The notes beneath the pieces are model-generated. The model had not been told where the DNA came from, searched no databases, and saw only the letters and a list, made by a program, of their open reading frames with translations. This document shows positions 27,704 through 40,039 of a DNA stretch of 64,000 nucleotides, one piece after another. Every line of letters begins with the position of its first letter. Position 1 is the first letter of the stretch. A program made the translations under genes and the position numbers. This DNA comes from Lingula anatina (Eukaryota; Brachiopoda; Lingulata; Lingulida; Lingulidae). The DNA lies in assembly GCF_001039355.2 (NCBI RefSeq), contig NW_019775802.1, positions 441,816-505,815 on the forward strand. The letters run 5' to 3'.

Positions 27704-29463
27704 GTAAGTGGTTGATATTTTTATAATTGCATGGGTGATGTATAGCCTCGTATCATGTTGTAAAACTCATTGTGCATGTTGTTATAAGTGCTATATTGGA
27801 CGTTGTATGCTTGTCGACTTCACTTATACCTTTTTCCCCTCTATACAACAGCCACTTCTAACCCCCAACCCTGCTTGTCTACTAAGTAGTCCTTTAGTAT
27901 TAGTTATCTCAGTTAGCAGTCTACGGAGTGCGGGATGCATACGGTATAGCATGTGATACAACCTAACCGCACGTCATTAAAACAAATAGACAACTATTTC
28001 GAGCTAGTCACTTTCGTACCACACCATTTATACTGGGTCATTAAAAGCAAATGGCTCACTGTATGTCTGCCGCACGTACTGAAATAATACCTGTTTCTTT
28101 TAATGCTATCATAATCTAATAAATGATAATGATTTTCGAATTACCTATGCAGGCCATACAATGAAGCTTACGCTCGACCAAACACCTCCCACGCTTTTGG
28201 TCGCGCGTAGGCCTTACCAGTAACATTTCCTATAGTCGATTTCATTTGTTTTAGTTTATTCCACTGAACCAAAACGTAAATCTTTCATATTGTGATAAGG
28301 AGGCAGTAATATAGATTGTAAAAGGAGACATTTTCCAGCAAGCTACTTGTTAGTGCTATGCTGGGACACGGGTGTATTTACTTCCTCTACGTTGGAACAA
28401 CGCAGCGGGTTTTCGGGGGTTTTGTCGAGCTTTTTTCAAGTTCCAGTTCTCATCTCTTCGTGTTAGTCTTCTTGGTGAAGGTAAGCCTTTGTTTTTTATG
28501 TTTTTGTATTACGTTTATTTTATAACTTTGAGTAATTTTGTTATATATACATTAGACTTTTATTATTATTATTATCATTATTTATCACACTATCTGATTT
28601 TTGTTAATTCATAATGGTCGGCTAAGGCCATTCAACTTGTAAGGTGCTCTTGGGTAAAATAAGCTATACACGTCAAAATTATTTTAATAACATTTAATTT
28701 CTTCTGCTATGTGTTGATACTCTTTGTCATTCACGTTATTGATTTACAAACTTGATCCCCCTCTAAAAACAAAGAAATACAAGAGTTTGCAGACGGTACA
28801 GAATAGTGCCATACACCAAAGTATGGATAATTTCACAGGAGGGCTGTTTTAGATATTTTGTTAGCATTTTGTGTTAGAGCGCAACAGTGTTTTCACTCTC
28901 TGTGTCACTTCCATGCTGCACCGTCCAAATGTAAACTGGTCTCACACTTGACAGTTCCTGTCTCTAAACTTATCTTTATAATCTTTTTTATCATATTGTA
29001 GTCAGGCAACGTTTGTAGGTCATACTGCTCCAAATGTTTATGCACACATTTATTTGAACATCGTGGTTTTCCAGTATTTATAAGAGACGTAGTCAATGTT
29101 ACATTCTTTTTAACCATTTTTGACGTATATTGCATGTTGTGCTAAGATGAAGACAATACACGTACTATCAGGTGCTACATTTCATACTGCCAACACATTA
29201 TATGAAAAATTACCTTTCGCTTGCATAGCAAACACTTTGCAGTTTATGAAGAGAGTAAAATGTGCTTTGTTCCTCAGGTCATGCTTTGACGCATCAAAAT
29301 GGCGAATCGGGTAACTCACGGGCAGTGACACGATGCTAGCAGGGAAGAGACGGGTTCTTTAAAAATAACAGATGGGGAATGCGTATTTAAAACTGAATGC
29401 AACACTGACCGCATACATGTACATGTATCAGCTGTTCGTATTAAATGTAATTTTTATTTCCAG
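27704..29463. other. Intron from constant exon 4 to cassette 1
   Basis: 1,760 nt with GT-AG ends. No recognisable gene, exon 4-like motif or mobile element was found. A signal that decides between cassette 1 and later cassettes could lie here, but none can be identified by eye. Confidence 0.6.
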
Positions 29464-30475
29464 TGCTGATGGAAAATACCAAGCTTCTTATAGATCTAAT
29501 GTAGTAATCTACAAAGATGGACTCATGCTGCACGTCCCTCCAGCCATTTACAAGAGTGCCTGTCAGATTGATGTGCAATATTTTCCATTCGACGAACAAG
29601 AGTGTGAAATGCGAATGGGTTCGTGGACATTCAATGGCGACCAAGTCGGGTTTTTGTGGCACATGAACTTATCCGAAGTGGATTTTAATGACTATATGCC
29701 AAGTGGGACTTGGGATATACTAAGAGGGCCCGGGCAGATTGTCGATTTCCCCCCAAAGGACGGCAAACCAATGGAAACTAGAGTTATATTTACAATTAAG
29801 ATAAGGAGAAAAACATTATTCTATACTGTGAATTTGATAATACCATGCGTGTTGATCTCCTTCCTAAGTGTCGGAGTGTTCTATCTACCATCGGACGGAG
29901 CAGAGAAAATAACACTTTGTATTTCTATCCTTATCGCTTTGGTAGTGTTCATACTACTGGTGTCTAAAATGCTTCCTCCGACGTCACTGACGATACCACT
30001 CATTGCCAAATTCCTGCTCTTTACGTTTATCATGAACATATTGTCTATATTCTCAACTGTGATCATCATCAACTGGCACTTCAGGTCGCCCAGATCTCAC
30101 TCTATGCCAAAGTGGGTGCGAATTGTGTTCCTGAATTATCTCCCACGGCTCCTGTGCATGAAGAGACCAAACCACGAGGAGCAGTATCTTAAGGGCCTAC
30201 GGCGGGCTGAGCAAAAGCAAGAGATATACACTCATATTGACCATAACAGGGACAGTAAGCCATATGGCCTGTACACGCCTAGCCCAAGAAACGAACTTCT
30301 TGAGTTATCAGAACTACACAATCTGGGTCGCTCCCCCTCACGGGATCGCAATAAGAGGACTTACGGTAACTCTCGCAGTCCTGAACATAATAGCTTGCCA
30401 GCGGACTTTTATGATGCCGCAGATAATGTCCGTTTTGTTGCCCAGCACATGCAAGATCAAGACGAATACAATGAC
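29464..30475 (+). CDS. Cassette 1 large exon: nAChR ligand-binding domain to M3-M4 loop
   Basis: 1,012-nt exon (1 nt plus 337 codons) after TTTATTTCCAG, ending at GTGAGT. It begins ADGKY. The Cys-loop C....FPFDEQEC lies at exon residues 33-47 and loop B GSWTF at 52-56, with an N-glycosylation site NLS at 68. M1 is about 121-141, M2 about 147-170, M3 about 178-203. The adjacent-cysteine pair of loop C is absent, so this is a non-alpha subunit. Glu at M2 -1' predicts cation selectivity. M2 9' is Ile instead of the usual gate Leu, and 20' is Lys. The M3-M4 loop is charged, with SR/SP motifs, and ends in an amphipathic MA-like helix. An in-frame ATG at 29372 would add a hydrophobic leader if the intron were retained; the spliced start is preferred. 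Confidence 0.95.
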
Positions 30476-30786
30476 GTGAGTATGAACAGTCTTTGGGCTT
30501 TGGACGGCACTATTGGATCCAATACGCACGTTTACCCATGGACGCTCATTAATTACTGTTCTGCTCTTACTTAAGAATATTAGAAGTTACTAGCAACTAT
30601 TGGTTGGTTCCATTACCTCATGTAGAATTCCTTATGTAAGACCTTGGGACAGCACATCGGGCGCTTTCCAGCGTGATCGTCATCATGTTTTACAACGTGG
30701 TCCAAATACCTGAAAATACGACTACAAAGTTCAACAAAAAGTTATTTAAACTTTACAAATTAATTTTGATATTCCTTCTGTTTTAG

Positions 30787-30942
30787 ATTTTAGAAGACTG
30801 GAAGTATGTGGCTCTGGTCATTGATCGTCTACTTCTGATGATATTCCTGGGTGTCAATATTGCTGGGACTTCGGGCATATTTCTTCAAGCTCCCAATATA
30901 TTCACTGCTGTTGGAGAGGGATCAGTGAAAGCGCATAGCTAG
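30787..30942 (+). CDS. Cassette 1 terminal exon: M4 and stop
   Basis: 156-nt exon after GTTTTAG, phase 0, separated from the large exon by a 311-nt intron. It encodes [17 protein letters not shown], then the hydrophobic M4 helix with an IAGTSGIF turn, and a short tail ending VKAHS before TAG. The DWK.VA.V.DR block just before M4 is a standard nAChR signature. The tail is four residues longer than in cassettes 3-5. Confidence 0.95.
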   Translation: MLEDWKYVALVIDRLLLMIFLGVNIAGTSGIFLQAPNIFTAVGEGSVKAHS

Positions 30943-32798
30943 TTAATAGACACTGTTCTTCCAAACACTAATTTTAGAGATAGTTATCAATTTTCCATTA
31001 TGAGGGGCACTAGAAAAATCAAACTTTTGACTAATATATCGTGAAAACAATGAAACCCAATGAAAGTAGACCGTAATGAAACTAGTGTCTAGACTGCATC
31101 TTTTGGTGCGAGTTTAACACATAAAGTGTCCGAGAGGGCCAGCTACATTTTTGCTGTAGCTGTATCCTTGCTGTTAGTCAAGTTTTATACATTGTGAGAT
31201 ACCATTACCTCTCTTGTGCAATTGTAATTTCAAAGTCAAATGTTAAATTAAAACGGCGCGTAATTCGGTAGTCTTCCGTTATGTATCCATCAATGTAAAG
31301 TGACAGAAACCATTTTATTTGTTTAATGGCTCTATACTCCCTTTGTTAGCAAAGAGCGGATCCACAGCGCCGTAGAGGTTGGTTATGTGTACAGTGATTG
31401 GTATAAACCCGTTTCTCCTTGGTGGTGAAAGTAGATGTGTGTTGTATATAGTGGTCAAAATTGTCAAGCAAATATACATAAAACGTCGTTGGGTTTCTGT
31501 ATAGCAATTAAGGAAACTGATGTATAAGATAACGCCATGAAAGTTGTTATTCAAAATATTTTTATATGATTCAATAGTAAGTAATGAACTGTGTGCACGT
31601 GGAAGTCTCTTGTCGCGTATTGTCTTATTGTTGTAACATTAAGCTGTGCAGAAAATGGTGTTTGGTTCTTGAAGGCCCGCATTTAACGTAACAATTTGCG
31701 CTAATCAATTTTTTCTCGAGAGATACTAGTACTGGTGCATATAGTTGCCGATTAACAATAAACGTACACTATAAAGCCTTTCTAGATGCAGTGACGATAT
31801 ATAAGTATTTATCTATATGATTGTGATTTATTAGTTATTTTATCATTTGCACAATGGCAGTACGTCAACTTTGTACTATGAAATAAGATGCAACATAAAA
31901 TGTTCTTTTTATCATATTGTACAAGAAGGTTCTCTTCTGGTTATTTTATAGTTTGTCACAATACGCTATTTAGTAGACTTGGCGGACGTTAAACTACTAT
32001 TATGTAGACGTCGCGAATATGAGCTTGGTTTAAAGGCACTGCAATGTGGCAGACGGAAATTGAAAACCGAAGATGACTAGTTGTGTACACGGGGAACAGA
32101 TGAGACATCCCAAAAATCGAAGAACGAAACCGGATAATCATCTTTAAAAGGTACATATGAAAGTTAATTGATGTTTTGGTGGCATTTACATGGGTAAAAA
32201 AAATGCACACATATACTGTATACACTGTATACGTACTGTGATGTATATTCTCCCACGCGCATTTCGCTCTGTTTGTGTTGCAAGTCACAAGGTGCCGCCA
32301 CAGGCCCTGTGTAAGTGTCCTTTTTTGTTGTTGTCGCATGCTTTCTGTGCTGCAGCTGCAATGTCGCACGTTTCTGGTCGCAAAAATCGTCATATCGCCA
32401 CCTGTTGTTTAGAATTTGCCTTTATGCAGTTAGGGCCACATTAGCTAGCCGGCGCAGCGTAGCTCTATCCCAATAGCAGAGGCATATATTTTGTATTTCT
32501 TGATTTATTTGGTACTTAGAATTATTATAAAAATTACCTATTATTGCATATCTATTTTAGGTTGTGAACTATTTTGATTTTTGGTTCATAATTGAAACAT
32601 TTAGTATGTTTCTTTTTATTCCTTAGAAAATAGAATTAAATTAGTACTAATTCAATACAATAATTTAGATCAGCAAAATAATCTTTCCATATCATCTGTG
32701 CAAAGTCTCCTGGAGACATAGAAAGCGCTCTTGGTGCTCTTAGTATCAATTTTAAAACTGCGTAATGCGTTTGCTGATGCGGTCCGGTCCTTTTCTAG
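30943..32798. other. Spacer between cassettes 1 and 2
   Basis: 1,856 bases covering the cassette 1 3' UTR and the intron before cassette 2. No copies of constant exons 2-4 were seen (no DEKNQ-like or W.PD-like coding block next to a donor). The proximal A-addition signals are listed separately. Confidence 0.6.
31247..31762 (+). terminator. Candidate polyadenylation signals for cassette 1
   Basis: ATTAAA at 31247-31252 and canonical AATAAA at 31757-31762 lie 305 and 815 bases after the stop codon. Either would release a cassette 1 transcript before cassette 2. Sequence match only. Confidence 0.35.
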
Positions 32799-33744
32799 CG
32801 CTGACGGTAATTACCAGGTCTCATACAAGTCCAATGTGGTCATATATTACGACGGGACTTTGTTGCATGTTCCCCCTGCCATTTACAAGAGCACCTGTCA
32901 CATGGACGTACAGTATTTTCCATTCGATGAACAGGACTGCCCAATGACACTTGGCTCGTGGACATTCAGTGGAGAGCAACTTGGATTCCATTGGTATGAA
33001 AGCGAGGGTCAGGTTTACAGCACGCTAGATCTAAGTGACTACATGCCCAGCGGGACGTGGGATATTATTAAGGGACCGGGAGAAATTATTCATATTCCAG
33101 CTCAAGATGGCAAGCAAACTCTTACAAGAGCCATTTATACAGTGCGAATCAAGCGTAAAACGTTATTTTATACAGTGAATTTGATTATTCCATGCGTATT
33201 GATCTCTTTTCTTAGTGTTTGCACGTTTTTCTTACCAACGGACGCCGGTGAGAAGATAACGCTGTGCGTCTCTCTACTTATCTCTCTGGTTGTTTTCATA
33301 CTTCTGATCTCCAAGATGCTTCCACCAACATCATCCTCAATACCTCTTATTGCCAAATTTTTACTGTTCACCTTCATCATGAACATCGTTTCCATCTTCA
33401 CGACTGTGATTATTATCAATTGGCACTATCGGTCGCCGAGATCCCACAGAATGAATATGTGGGTAAGAATATTGTTTTTGAATTATTTGCCTCGTTTACT
33501 CCTTATGAAAAGACCAGATCATTACGGCCAATATATGAGAGGTCTCAAAAAGAGAGAAGAAAAGAGAAAACAAAAGGAGAGAAACATTCGTGATATTAAA
33601 TTGACTAGTTCCTCAGACCGCAGAGAAACTGAGAGTGCATACCAGGATAGAAGTGGACCCGACACAAAAAGAGAAGTGCTGGGTGCTATTGAAAATACAG
33701 ACTTTATATCTCAACATGTCCGGGACCGAGTGGACCATTCTTAC
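32799..33744 (+). CDS. Cassette 2 large exon: nAChR ligand-binding domain to M3-M4 loop
   Basis: 946-nt exon (1 nt plus 315 codons) after CCTTTTCTAG, ending at GTAAGT; the shortest of the five. It begins ADGNYQVSYKSN. The Cys-loop is CHMDVQYFPFDEQDC, loop B is GSWTF, and loop C lacks the paired cysteines (non-alpha). M2 keeps GEK at its inner end, has Thr 2', Ile 9' (usual Leu) and Lys 20'. M1 contains a Cys-Thr-Phe-Phe end rather than the Gly-Val-Phe-Tyr of cassette 1. The M3-M4 loop is short and starts with a Lys/Arg/Glu-rich run. The CHMD.QYFPFDEQ region and the TVNLIIPC in M1 place it closest to cassette 1. Confidence 0.95.
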
Positions 33745-33760
33745 GTAAGTGTGCAAGAAT

Positions 33761-33814
33761 ACACACACACACACATACACACACATATATATATATTCAC
33801 ACACACACGCACAC
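33761..33814. repeat. CA-rich microsatellite after cassette 2 donor
   Basis: CA repeats interrupted by a short TA run, starting 16 bases past the GTAAGT donor of the cassette 2 large exon. Confidence 0.93.
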
Positions 33815-34338
33815 GATCAAATTAAAGGCCTGCATCCAAGATGTTCTTTTTTTATCATACAGGCCTACTGCATGTAGCAGACGTAATACTAGTTACAAAA
33901 ATTGTGTTGAAACCATCTTAAATATTGATTTTTAAAACCATTTTTCTATATGCCAAAATGGTAATCTAAGGCGTGACCAGTATAAGTTTATTTCAAGATT
34001 GGAAGTCTTTTATTACAATATCGTGCCGTATAGGTGTATAACTAATCAAGTGATCGTTATGGTCATACATCAATCTCACATAATGCATCCAAAAAACACG
34101 AATTTAATAAGGTGACGCAATATGTTTATTCTTAAATTTGAATTTGATAAATATTGTCGAAACTTGATCACTTGAGGCATGATCAAGACCCACCTTAGAT
34201 CATCCTATATCATATTGGTTTGACCTGGTTGGTCCGAACAGAGGATATTTTCTCAGAATACCACTGGCCGCTGGGACATACACCAAGGTTTATCAGGTTT
34301 ATTTGACAGCTAATCTATGTTTTCTATTGATTTTGCAG

Positions 34339-34479
34339 GTTCTCAAAGACTGGAAATACGTTGCCATGGTGATTGATCGGCTACTACTCTATATCTTTTT
34401 GCTTGTTAACATCGGTGGAACAGTGGGGATTTTCTTCAATGCCAAAACGATATTTGACATAGGAAGTGATTCTAAGTGA
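34339..34479 (+). CDS. Cassette 2 terminal exon: M4 and stop
   Basis: 141-nt exon (47 codons) after TTTTGCAG, phase 0; the intron before it is 594 nt. It encodes VLKDWKYVAMVIDRLLL, then M4 with an IGGTVGIFF turn, and a short tail ending SDSK before TGA. It is colinear with the other four terminal exons. Confidence 0.95.
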   Translation, partial: VLKDWKYVAMVIDRLLLYIFLLVNIGGTVGIFFNAKTIFDIGSDSK

Positions 34480-34786
34480 AATGCCTCGTTTTGAAGAGTT
34501 CGTTGTATATTTTACAGAGCTGTACACGCATGCGCATAGACTTATGAATACCACGTTGGTATCGATTGTGAGGACGTTATGATTATTATTTCGCAGGAGA
34601 CACCTTTGGTGGTTCAAGTTTAGAACCCAAGATTATGTCTTGGCAGAGCGCGTAAATGGCGTGACATGTAGGAGGTTGTGGTGACCCGGATGACTTCCAG
34701 CTCACCATTTCAAATGTGGGGTTATCCCTCGAAGCCGTTTTTGTTTTAAGTGCTTCGCAGGTGTTGCGCCCAATTGCTGGGAGGTA

Positions 34787-34792
34787 AATAAA
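34787..34792 (+). terminator. Candidate polyadenylation signal for cassette 2
   Basis: Canonical AATAAA 308 bases after the cassette 2 stop codon, just before a GA microsatellite. Sequence match only. Confidence 0.45.
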
Positions 34793-34797
34793 CGGTG

Positions 34798-34800
<3 letters not shown>

Positions 34801-34844
<44 letters not shown>
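34801..34844. repeat. GA microsatellite
   Basis: Uninterrupted alternating A and G, 44 bases, directly after the candidate A-addition signal of cassette 2. Confidence 0.99.
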
Positions 34845-34846
<2 letters not shown>

Positions 34847-35390
34847 AAAATTAGTGGATTCGCAAATTGCTTAATTTATAAAAAGGAAATCTCCGTTATC
34901 AACAGCCATAACGATTAAAATTATACTTCCGATTTCTCGGGGGGAAATTAATTTAGTTGTATAGTGTGAAATATCAAACGGGATGTAATACTCTCTTCGA
35001 GAATTTTATTCTAAATCACGTGGAATGCAGAGAACGTCGTTATTGTATGTATACAGTGTATATTGAGATATATACTCCCCTACTAAGAAAAAAAGTGTCA
35101 CCCCTAACACAATGCGTAAAGTGATACAGAAAGTCATGCCATGAACATATATTCTCTATTCAACTTCTAAATAGAATTTTTTCACAAAAATTTACTGATT
35201 GTACCACCAATGAATAAACTAAGCATATTAAAGAAAACCAAAGCCACATTTTAGTATTTTGTAAAGTATCCTCTGGATTGGAGGACGCACCTGTCGCGTC
35301 TGTGCGTGGGGTCAAAAAGTTCTGTCATGTTTCGCAGTGATGGCGCTCCACATAAGGTGCAAAGATATCAGATCATTTTTGTTTGCAAAA

Positions 35391-35825
35391 TTATCCCTCA
35401 TTTATACATTTCTGAGGATATCCTAACACATTCTTAACGAGGTTTTGATCCAGGGAATGAGCTGACCATTGGGGGGTCTAAATTTGGTACGCACATAACC
35501 AGCCTACTGTTGCATTGGCTGTACATGGAGTAGCATTACCATGATAAGACATAAACGGGGGATAATTTTCCCCAAAGATATTCTCGACAGAATTCCTTAA
35601 GTTTCCTTTCCAGTACTTGGATGCAGGGGTTTGTGTTAAGGTTCCCACTGCCAGCTCGCCTACACCATGGTAGGCGATACGCCGCATGCATAACTTGGGT
35701 TGGGCGAGTCCTGTCGACCGAAGGCAGAAATTGGGAATATAAGTCTTACCAGCTGTTCTCCAAACCCTTTCACGTCCATAAATTCTGACAACACTGAGCT
35801 TGCTTGCTACTGATAACAATTTCAA
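35391..35825 (-). pseudogene. Decayed Tc1/mariner transposase fragment
   Basis: On the minus strand a 115-codon open frame (35478-35825) matches the middle of Tc1-family transposases: VWRTAGKTY, then YHGVGEL, then a KYW...L...V..IFGEN stretch, then HGNATPCTANATVGWL, which corresponds to the family's catalytic QD.APPHTA..T..WL block. The catalytic Asp of that block is Gly here. After a frame break, WSAHSLDQNL follows (35391-35468), the remnant of the W.A.SPDLNPIE motif. No N-terminal DNA-binding part was recognised; a single N at 35879 lies where it would start. Inactive. The AAAGTGTCACCCC near 35092 resembles the inner end of the MITE repeats at 45965-46190. Confidence 0.75.
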
Positions 35826-35878
35826 AGCCTAGTTATTGGCTGCTGTCCATGCCAGAGTTCCGGTATACCAGCTGATTC

Positions 35879-35879
35879 N
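35879..35879. other. Single ambiguous base
   Basis: Second N in the window, beside the transposase remnant and between cassettes 2 and 3. It may be a minimal assembly join. Confidence 0.9.
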
Positions 35880-37821
35880 GTCTTATTAAGTTGAATGGTC
35901 TTTATCGCAGCATCTTTATTTAAGTTCATTAAAAACCACAAATCAAAGGAATTGTGCGCCGTAATGTACATGATCTTTGGATGGTTATTTTAAATAATCC
36001 GATGTTGATAATTTCGAATCCTATACATTATAGTACATATGCGTACATGGAAAGCATCAAAACAGATTAAAGGCATTTTCGCGTCGATCATTATACCGTT
36101 TTATTTGCATCTCATCTGTAGCGAACATTTGTTGCCAGATTAACGAAGCACCGCGCAATTATGTAAGAAAACCACGAAAATAGAGCACCCGCACCAGACA
36201 CGGGCATTTAATTTTGGTTGGTCTGTAAAGGGCTTGTATTCGACAGGAGGCAGAGTTGTGAATCAATCTACAGTATATTATTTTCCGTTTATATAAAAGT
36301 TACCTAAGTCTCGCATAACGCTATCTCAAAATTGGTCCATTTATGACCCTTTAAAACACCGCTACAGATGTAGACACTCCAACCCAATTAATTGAGTTCG
36401 ATGTGAGAAAACTTTCAACAAAAAGTGAAAATGTGAGCCACATATATTTAGATTAATATCGGAATAAATATATGACACGTTCCATTACTTTCACTGGTTT
36501 ATGCCATTGTACCCTCTAACTGGGAAAGCAGTCAGCAGTTATTAAAAGTAATATGAAACATTAATAAAAACGTTATGCAAAACGTGAGCGGTTGTGATAA
36601 GTTAATTTACGCTCTCATCTTTCATATGAAAAGAAAAATGATTATTTATTACAAAACGTCAAACTGGCAGGTTTCCAAATGAAGACTATACCGCAGAAAA
36701 AGTTTGGGGTCCAAAAGAGAGTCAGCCAAGTACACGTTTGGGGAACACGTTTGAACACGTCGTGATGGACATTTACAGGTGTAGGACAAGAGCAGAGCCT
36801 CTGGTAAACAGTTTAGAACCAAGGGACCGAACTTGATTTGAGGACCAGAAGAGAGGCTTTACAGACGTCTTCTGACGGAAGCTCAGAAACTTTGTTTGCC
36901 TTGTTCTTGTTAAATATTGCAGTCACGTTCCTAAATGTCATGAAACGTTTTCTACGAAGAGGGCGTATTGACATTTTTCTTTTCTTTGGGTACACTTCCT
37001 TCGGTCGGCCTTACCCAGTAATTTTGCCATGTGCCTGTTTCGTTATGATGTTGTCTATCCCTCTGAATGGTCCTTACGGAACAATCCAACCTTCTGGCAA
37101 TTCGGAGGGTCAAAACTGACTGCTATGTCAACCACTTGGTAAAAAATGTATCCCACTTAGGAGCTACATATTAAAAATAATTGGTTTTGGAGTATGTTAA
37201 TGGTGACACTAGGTAGGTCAATGTTCTACTACTCACATCTGCAATTTACACGATGATCGGATGCCTAGTTGTTATGTAATACTAAAATTATAACTATTGA
37301 TACCCTTGTAGCAAGGTGCATTATTGCGGTAGGGTTAAAACTTTTTTGGGTAGGGGTGTATAGATCAATTTGTATTAGATAATACAAGAATATGTTAGCA
37401 TATTAGAGATACATTCTAAAACAGATTTGTTACAAATTAATTACAAGCATGGCGTGTTTTGTTTATACATACTTGGATACCATTGCCAAAGTCCCTTTCC
37501 AACTTTGTCATGTATATGAACAGCAGTATGGCATAGATGCAGTTACGCCGTATAGTATTTTACATACCAGTAATACGTATATTAAAATCATTGATGTGAA
37601 ATAAAGTTTTTTTGTTTCATTATATGATATTCTCCTTTAACAATTGGAAAATTTTCTTTAAAACATTTCCATTTTGCACCAATTATCGGAAATGTGAATT
37701 CGATATCTTCAAATTGCCGAAAATAAGATACCTGTTTTACCGTGTTATTTTTATAGGAATCATGCGTGCTTCTCAGTATTATACATGTGTTTGGTATCCA
37801 CCCATACACGGGTATGGTAAA

Positions 37822-37857
37822 ACTCTCCCTCTCTCTCTCTCACTCTCTCTATCTCTT
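37822..37857. repeat. CT-rich microsatellite
   Basis: CT repeats with two single-base interruptions, between cassettes 2 and 3. Confidence 0.9.
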
Positions 37858-38053
37858 TCCCACACACTCCCTCTCGTAATGACATGTGCTAATTAATAAA
37901 TCAAACATGCTTTTATAAACAAAGGTAAATGTGGCTTTAATATGGATGACTAAGTATATCTACATATTCTCGGCTATAATATCTGCATCATGCTTATATT
38001 TTGAGTCATGGCACTTTGACAACCCCAGATAGAACTGTATTGGAGAAGCACTA

Positions 38054-38071
38054 ATATATATATATATATAT
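38054..38071. repeat. Short TA microsatellite
   Basis: Alternating A and T over 18 bases, followed by further TA-rich sequence, upstream of cassette 3. Confidence 0.85.
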
Positions 38072-38773
38072 GTATATAAATATATACATAAAGCATATGT
38101 CTTAGCTCTTTCATGTAACTAAATCGTAAGTAACGTGACTTGTGACAGCTTTGCTGGCTTGATAACACTATTAGACCATACACTTAACTATGGAAATTAG
38201 TCGTCCAATCTGTGCAGTTGACTAGGACGCATGGTTTTGTTGAGAGTACACTGAGTGATAGCGATAATACAAAAGCCGACGTCTGTGATTTCAGTTTGTG
38301 TGATGGAACAGGCCCGAGACTTCGCACTGCAATGCCTTGGCCTGGATGGAAACTATAGTGAAAGATTATATACTACTGTAGTATGCTTAGCTTCTGACGT
38401 AGATTTTTTTCTAATAGCACTGAACTATAGTCTGCGATTGACTTCCAGTCACGGGTCTTCTTTCCATACTATTTTTTCTCATCTGCTGCACTTCGCTTGA
38501 AAAGAATGCAACGACAAACATCGTGTGCGAGAGTGTTATTTCTGCCTTATCGGATAGTCATTCTTGAACAGATTGTATATGTAAGTAGCAACTGTTTTGA
38601 TAAGCATATAGGTATGACATGATAATATAAGAAAACCATTGGATTTTGTTTTACCGTAAGCTTATATTAGAACTTATCGCAATATTTTTCAATTGATTAT
38701 TAATTGATTGATTGATTAATTGCACATGCTTTTATCTGTTTGACCTCTACATGTTGTTCATATTTTATTTTAG

Positions 38774-39773
38774 CGCCGACGGGAAATATCAAGCAGATTA
38801 CCGCTCTAATGTAGTCATGTATAACGACGGAACAATGTTGCGCGTGCCTCCAGCTATTTTCAAAAGCTCATGTGAAATCGATGTCAAGTATTTCCCTTTT
38901 GATGAGCAAGAATGTGAAATGCATTTTGCTTCATGGACATACTCTGGCGACCAACTCACGTTTGTATGGTATAAGAACGATGACAAAGATTACAGTACTG
39001 TTGATTTGGCGGAATATATGCCAAGTGGCACATGGGACATCGTTGTAGGACCGGGGGCTATAATTAATAAGCCAGGTAGAAACGGAAAACCATCCCAAGA
39101 ACGAGTGGTTTACTACCTGAAAATAAGACGAAAAACTCTCTTTTACATCGTGAACTTAATAATACCATGTGTATTGATATCATTTTTGAGCGTTGGGACA
39201 TTCTACCTACCGAGCGATGCATGTGAGAAGATAACGCTCAGTATATCCATTTTGATCGCATTGACTGTGTTCATTTTGCTGATGTCAAAGATGTTACCCC
39301 CAACATCGTTATCAGTCCCACTTCTTGTAAAATTTCTTATGTTTACATTTATAATGAACATAACTTCCGTTCTCCTGGCTGTTATGACTATAAATTGGCA
39401 TTTTAGATCTCCAAATTCGCACAGGATGCCAACATGGGTCAGGGTTGTGTTCTTAAACTACTTACCAAGACTTCTCCTTGTCAAACGTCCAGATCACGAA
39501 GGACAGTATCGTCGAGGCTGGGAGAAACGAAAGGGAGTTGAACAGGGTTCAGAAATGATGACCCCGGCGACTTCGAAGAGAAATATGCGAGATTTAGAAT
39601 CAAAAGAAACTTCAGGTGGTCAGAGCACATGTGTACACTCTTACATGACGAACGGCCATAATGAAATGGAGGATGAAAACAACCCCCGCCGCTATTTGCC
39701 AGAAATCTACAGATCGGCAGATTCTGTCTCTTTCATTGCTAAACACTTGAAAGAAAGTGATGAATATGAGAAT
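38774..39773 (+). CDS. Cassette 3 large exon: nAChR ligand-binding domain to M3-M4 loop
   Basis: 1,000-nt exon (1 nt plus 333 codons) after TTTATTTTAG, ending at GTAAGT. It begins ADGKYQADYRSN. The Cys-loop is CEIDVKYFPFDEQEC, loop B is ASWTY (Ala where the family usually has Gly), and loop C lacks the paired cysteines. M2 begins ACEK (Cys at -2', Glu at -1'), with Thr 2', Ile 9' and Lys 20'. After M3 comes NWHFRSPNSHRMPTWVR, then a polar M3-M4 loop and an MA-like helix ending ESDEYEN. Closest to cassette 4, with which it shares a 59-nt identical stretch around the Cys-loop. Confidence 0.95.

Positions 39774-39778
<5 letters not shown>

Positions 39779-39804
<26 letters not shown>
39779..39804. 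repeat. TC microsatellite at cassette 3 donor
   Basis: Thirteen TC units begin inside the donor consensus itself (GTAAGTCTCTC...), making an unbroken pyrimidine-rich tract at the start of this 122-nt intron. Such tracts are the kind of sequence polypyrimidine-tract-binding proteins recognise; a role here is inference. Confidence 0.97.
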
Positions 39805-39895
39805 AAGAAAAAAATACTAAGCCACTTTGCGGAGAATGTTTCTGTGCTATATTTTTTCTTTTACCGTATATTTTAATTTTTTCTTTTTATTGCAG

Positions 39896-40039
39896 GAAGT
39901 ACAAGATTGGAAATACTTCGCCTTGGTGGTGGACCGATTGGTTCTCTACTTGTTTTTCATAGTCACCGCAGGCGGGACATTGGGAATGTTTTTTGATGTT
40001 CCACACTTGTTTCATCGCCAAGAGGCCTTAACTGGATGA
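39896..40039 (+). CDS. Cassette 3 terminal exon: M4 and stop
   Basis: 144-nt exon (48 codons) after TTATTGCAG, phase 0; the preceding intron is only 122 nt. It encodes EVQDWKYFALVVDRLVL, M4 with an AGGTLGMFF turn, and the tail PHLFHRQEALTG before TGA. Nearly the same tail occurs in cassette 4, marking the pair as recent paralogues. Confidence 0.95.
   Translation, partial: EVQDWKYFALVVDRLVLYLFFIVTAGGTLGMFFDVPHLFHRQEALTG

Larger units (their letters stand above)
34480..38773. other. Spacer between cassettes 2 and 3
   Basis: 4.3 kb holding the cassette 2 3' UTR, a 44-bp GA tract, a decayed Tc1-like transposase, a single N (35879), and CT and TA microsatellites. No receptor exon was recognised. 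A plus-strand open frame at 36838-37119 shows no known motif. Confidence 0.6.

Noticed and set aside
29441-30072. Minus-strand frames opposite cassette 1 (and similar ones opposite the other cassettes).
   Set aside because: They are shadows of the strongly supported plus-strand receptor exons and show no protein motif.
36838-37119. 93-codon plus-strand frame with hydrophobic stretches between cassettes 2 and 3.
   Set aside because: No receptor motif, no matching acceptor or donor pattern, and no similarity to any cassette segment.
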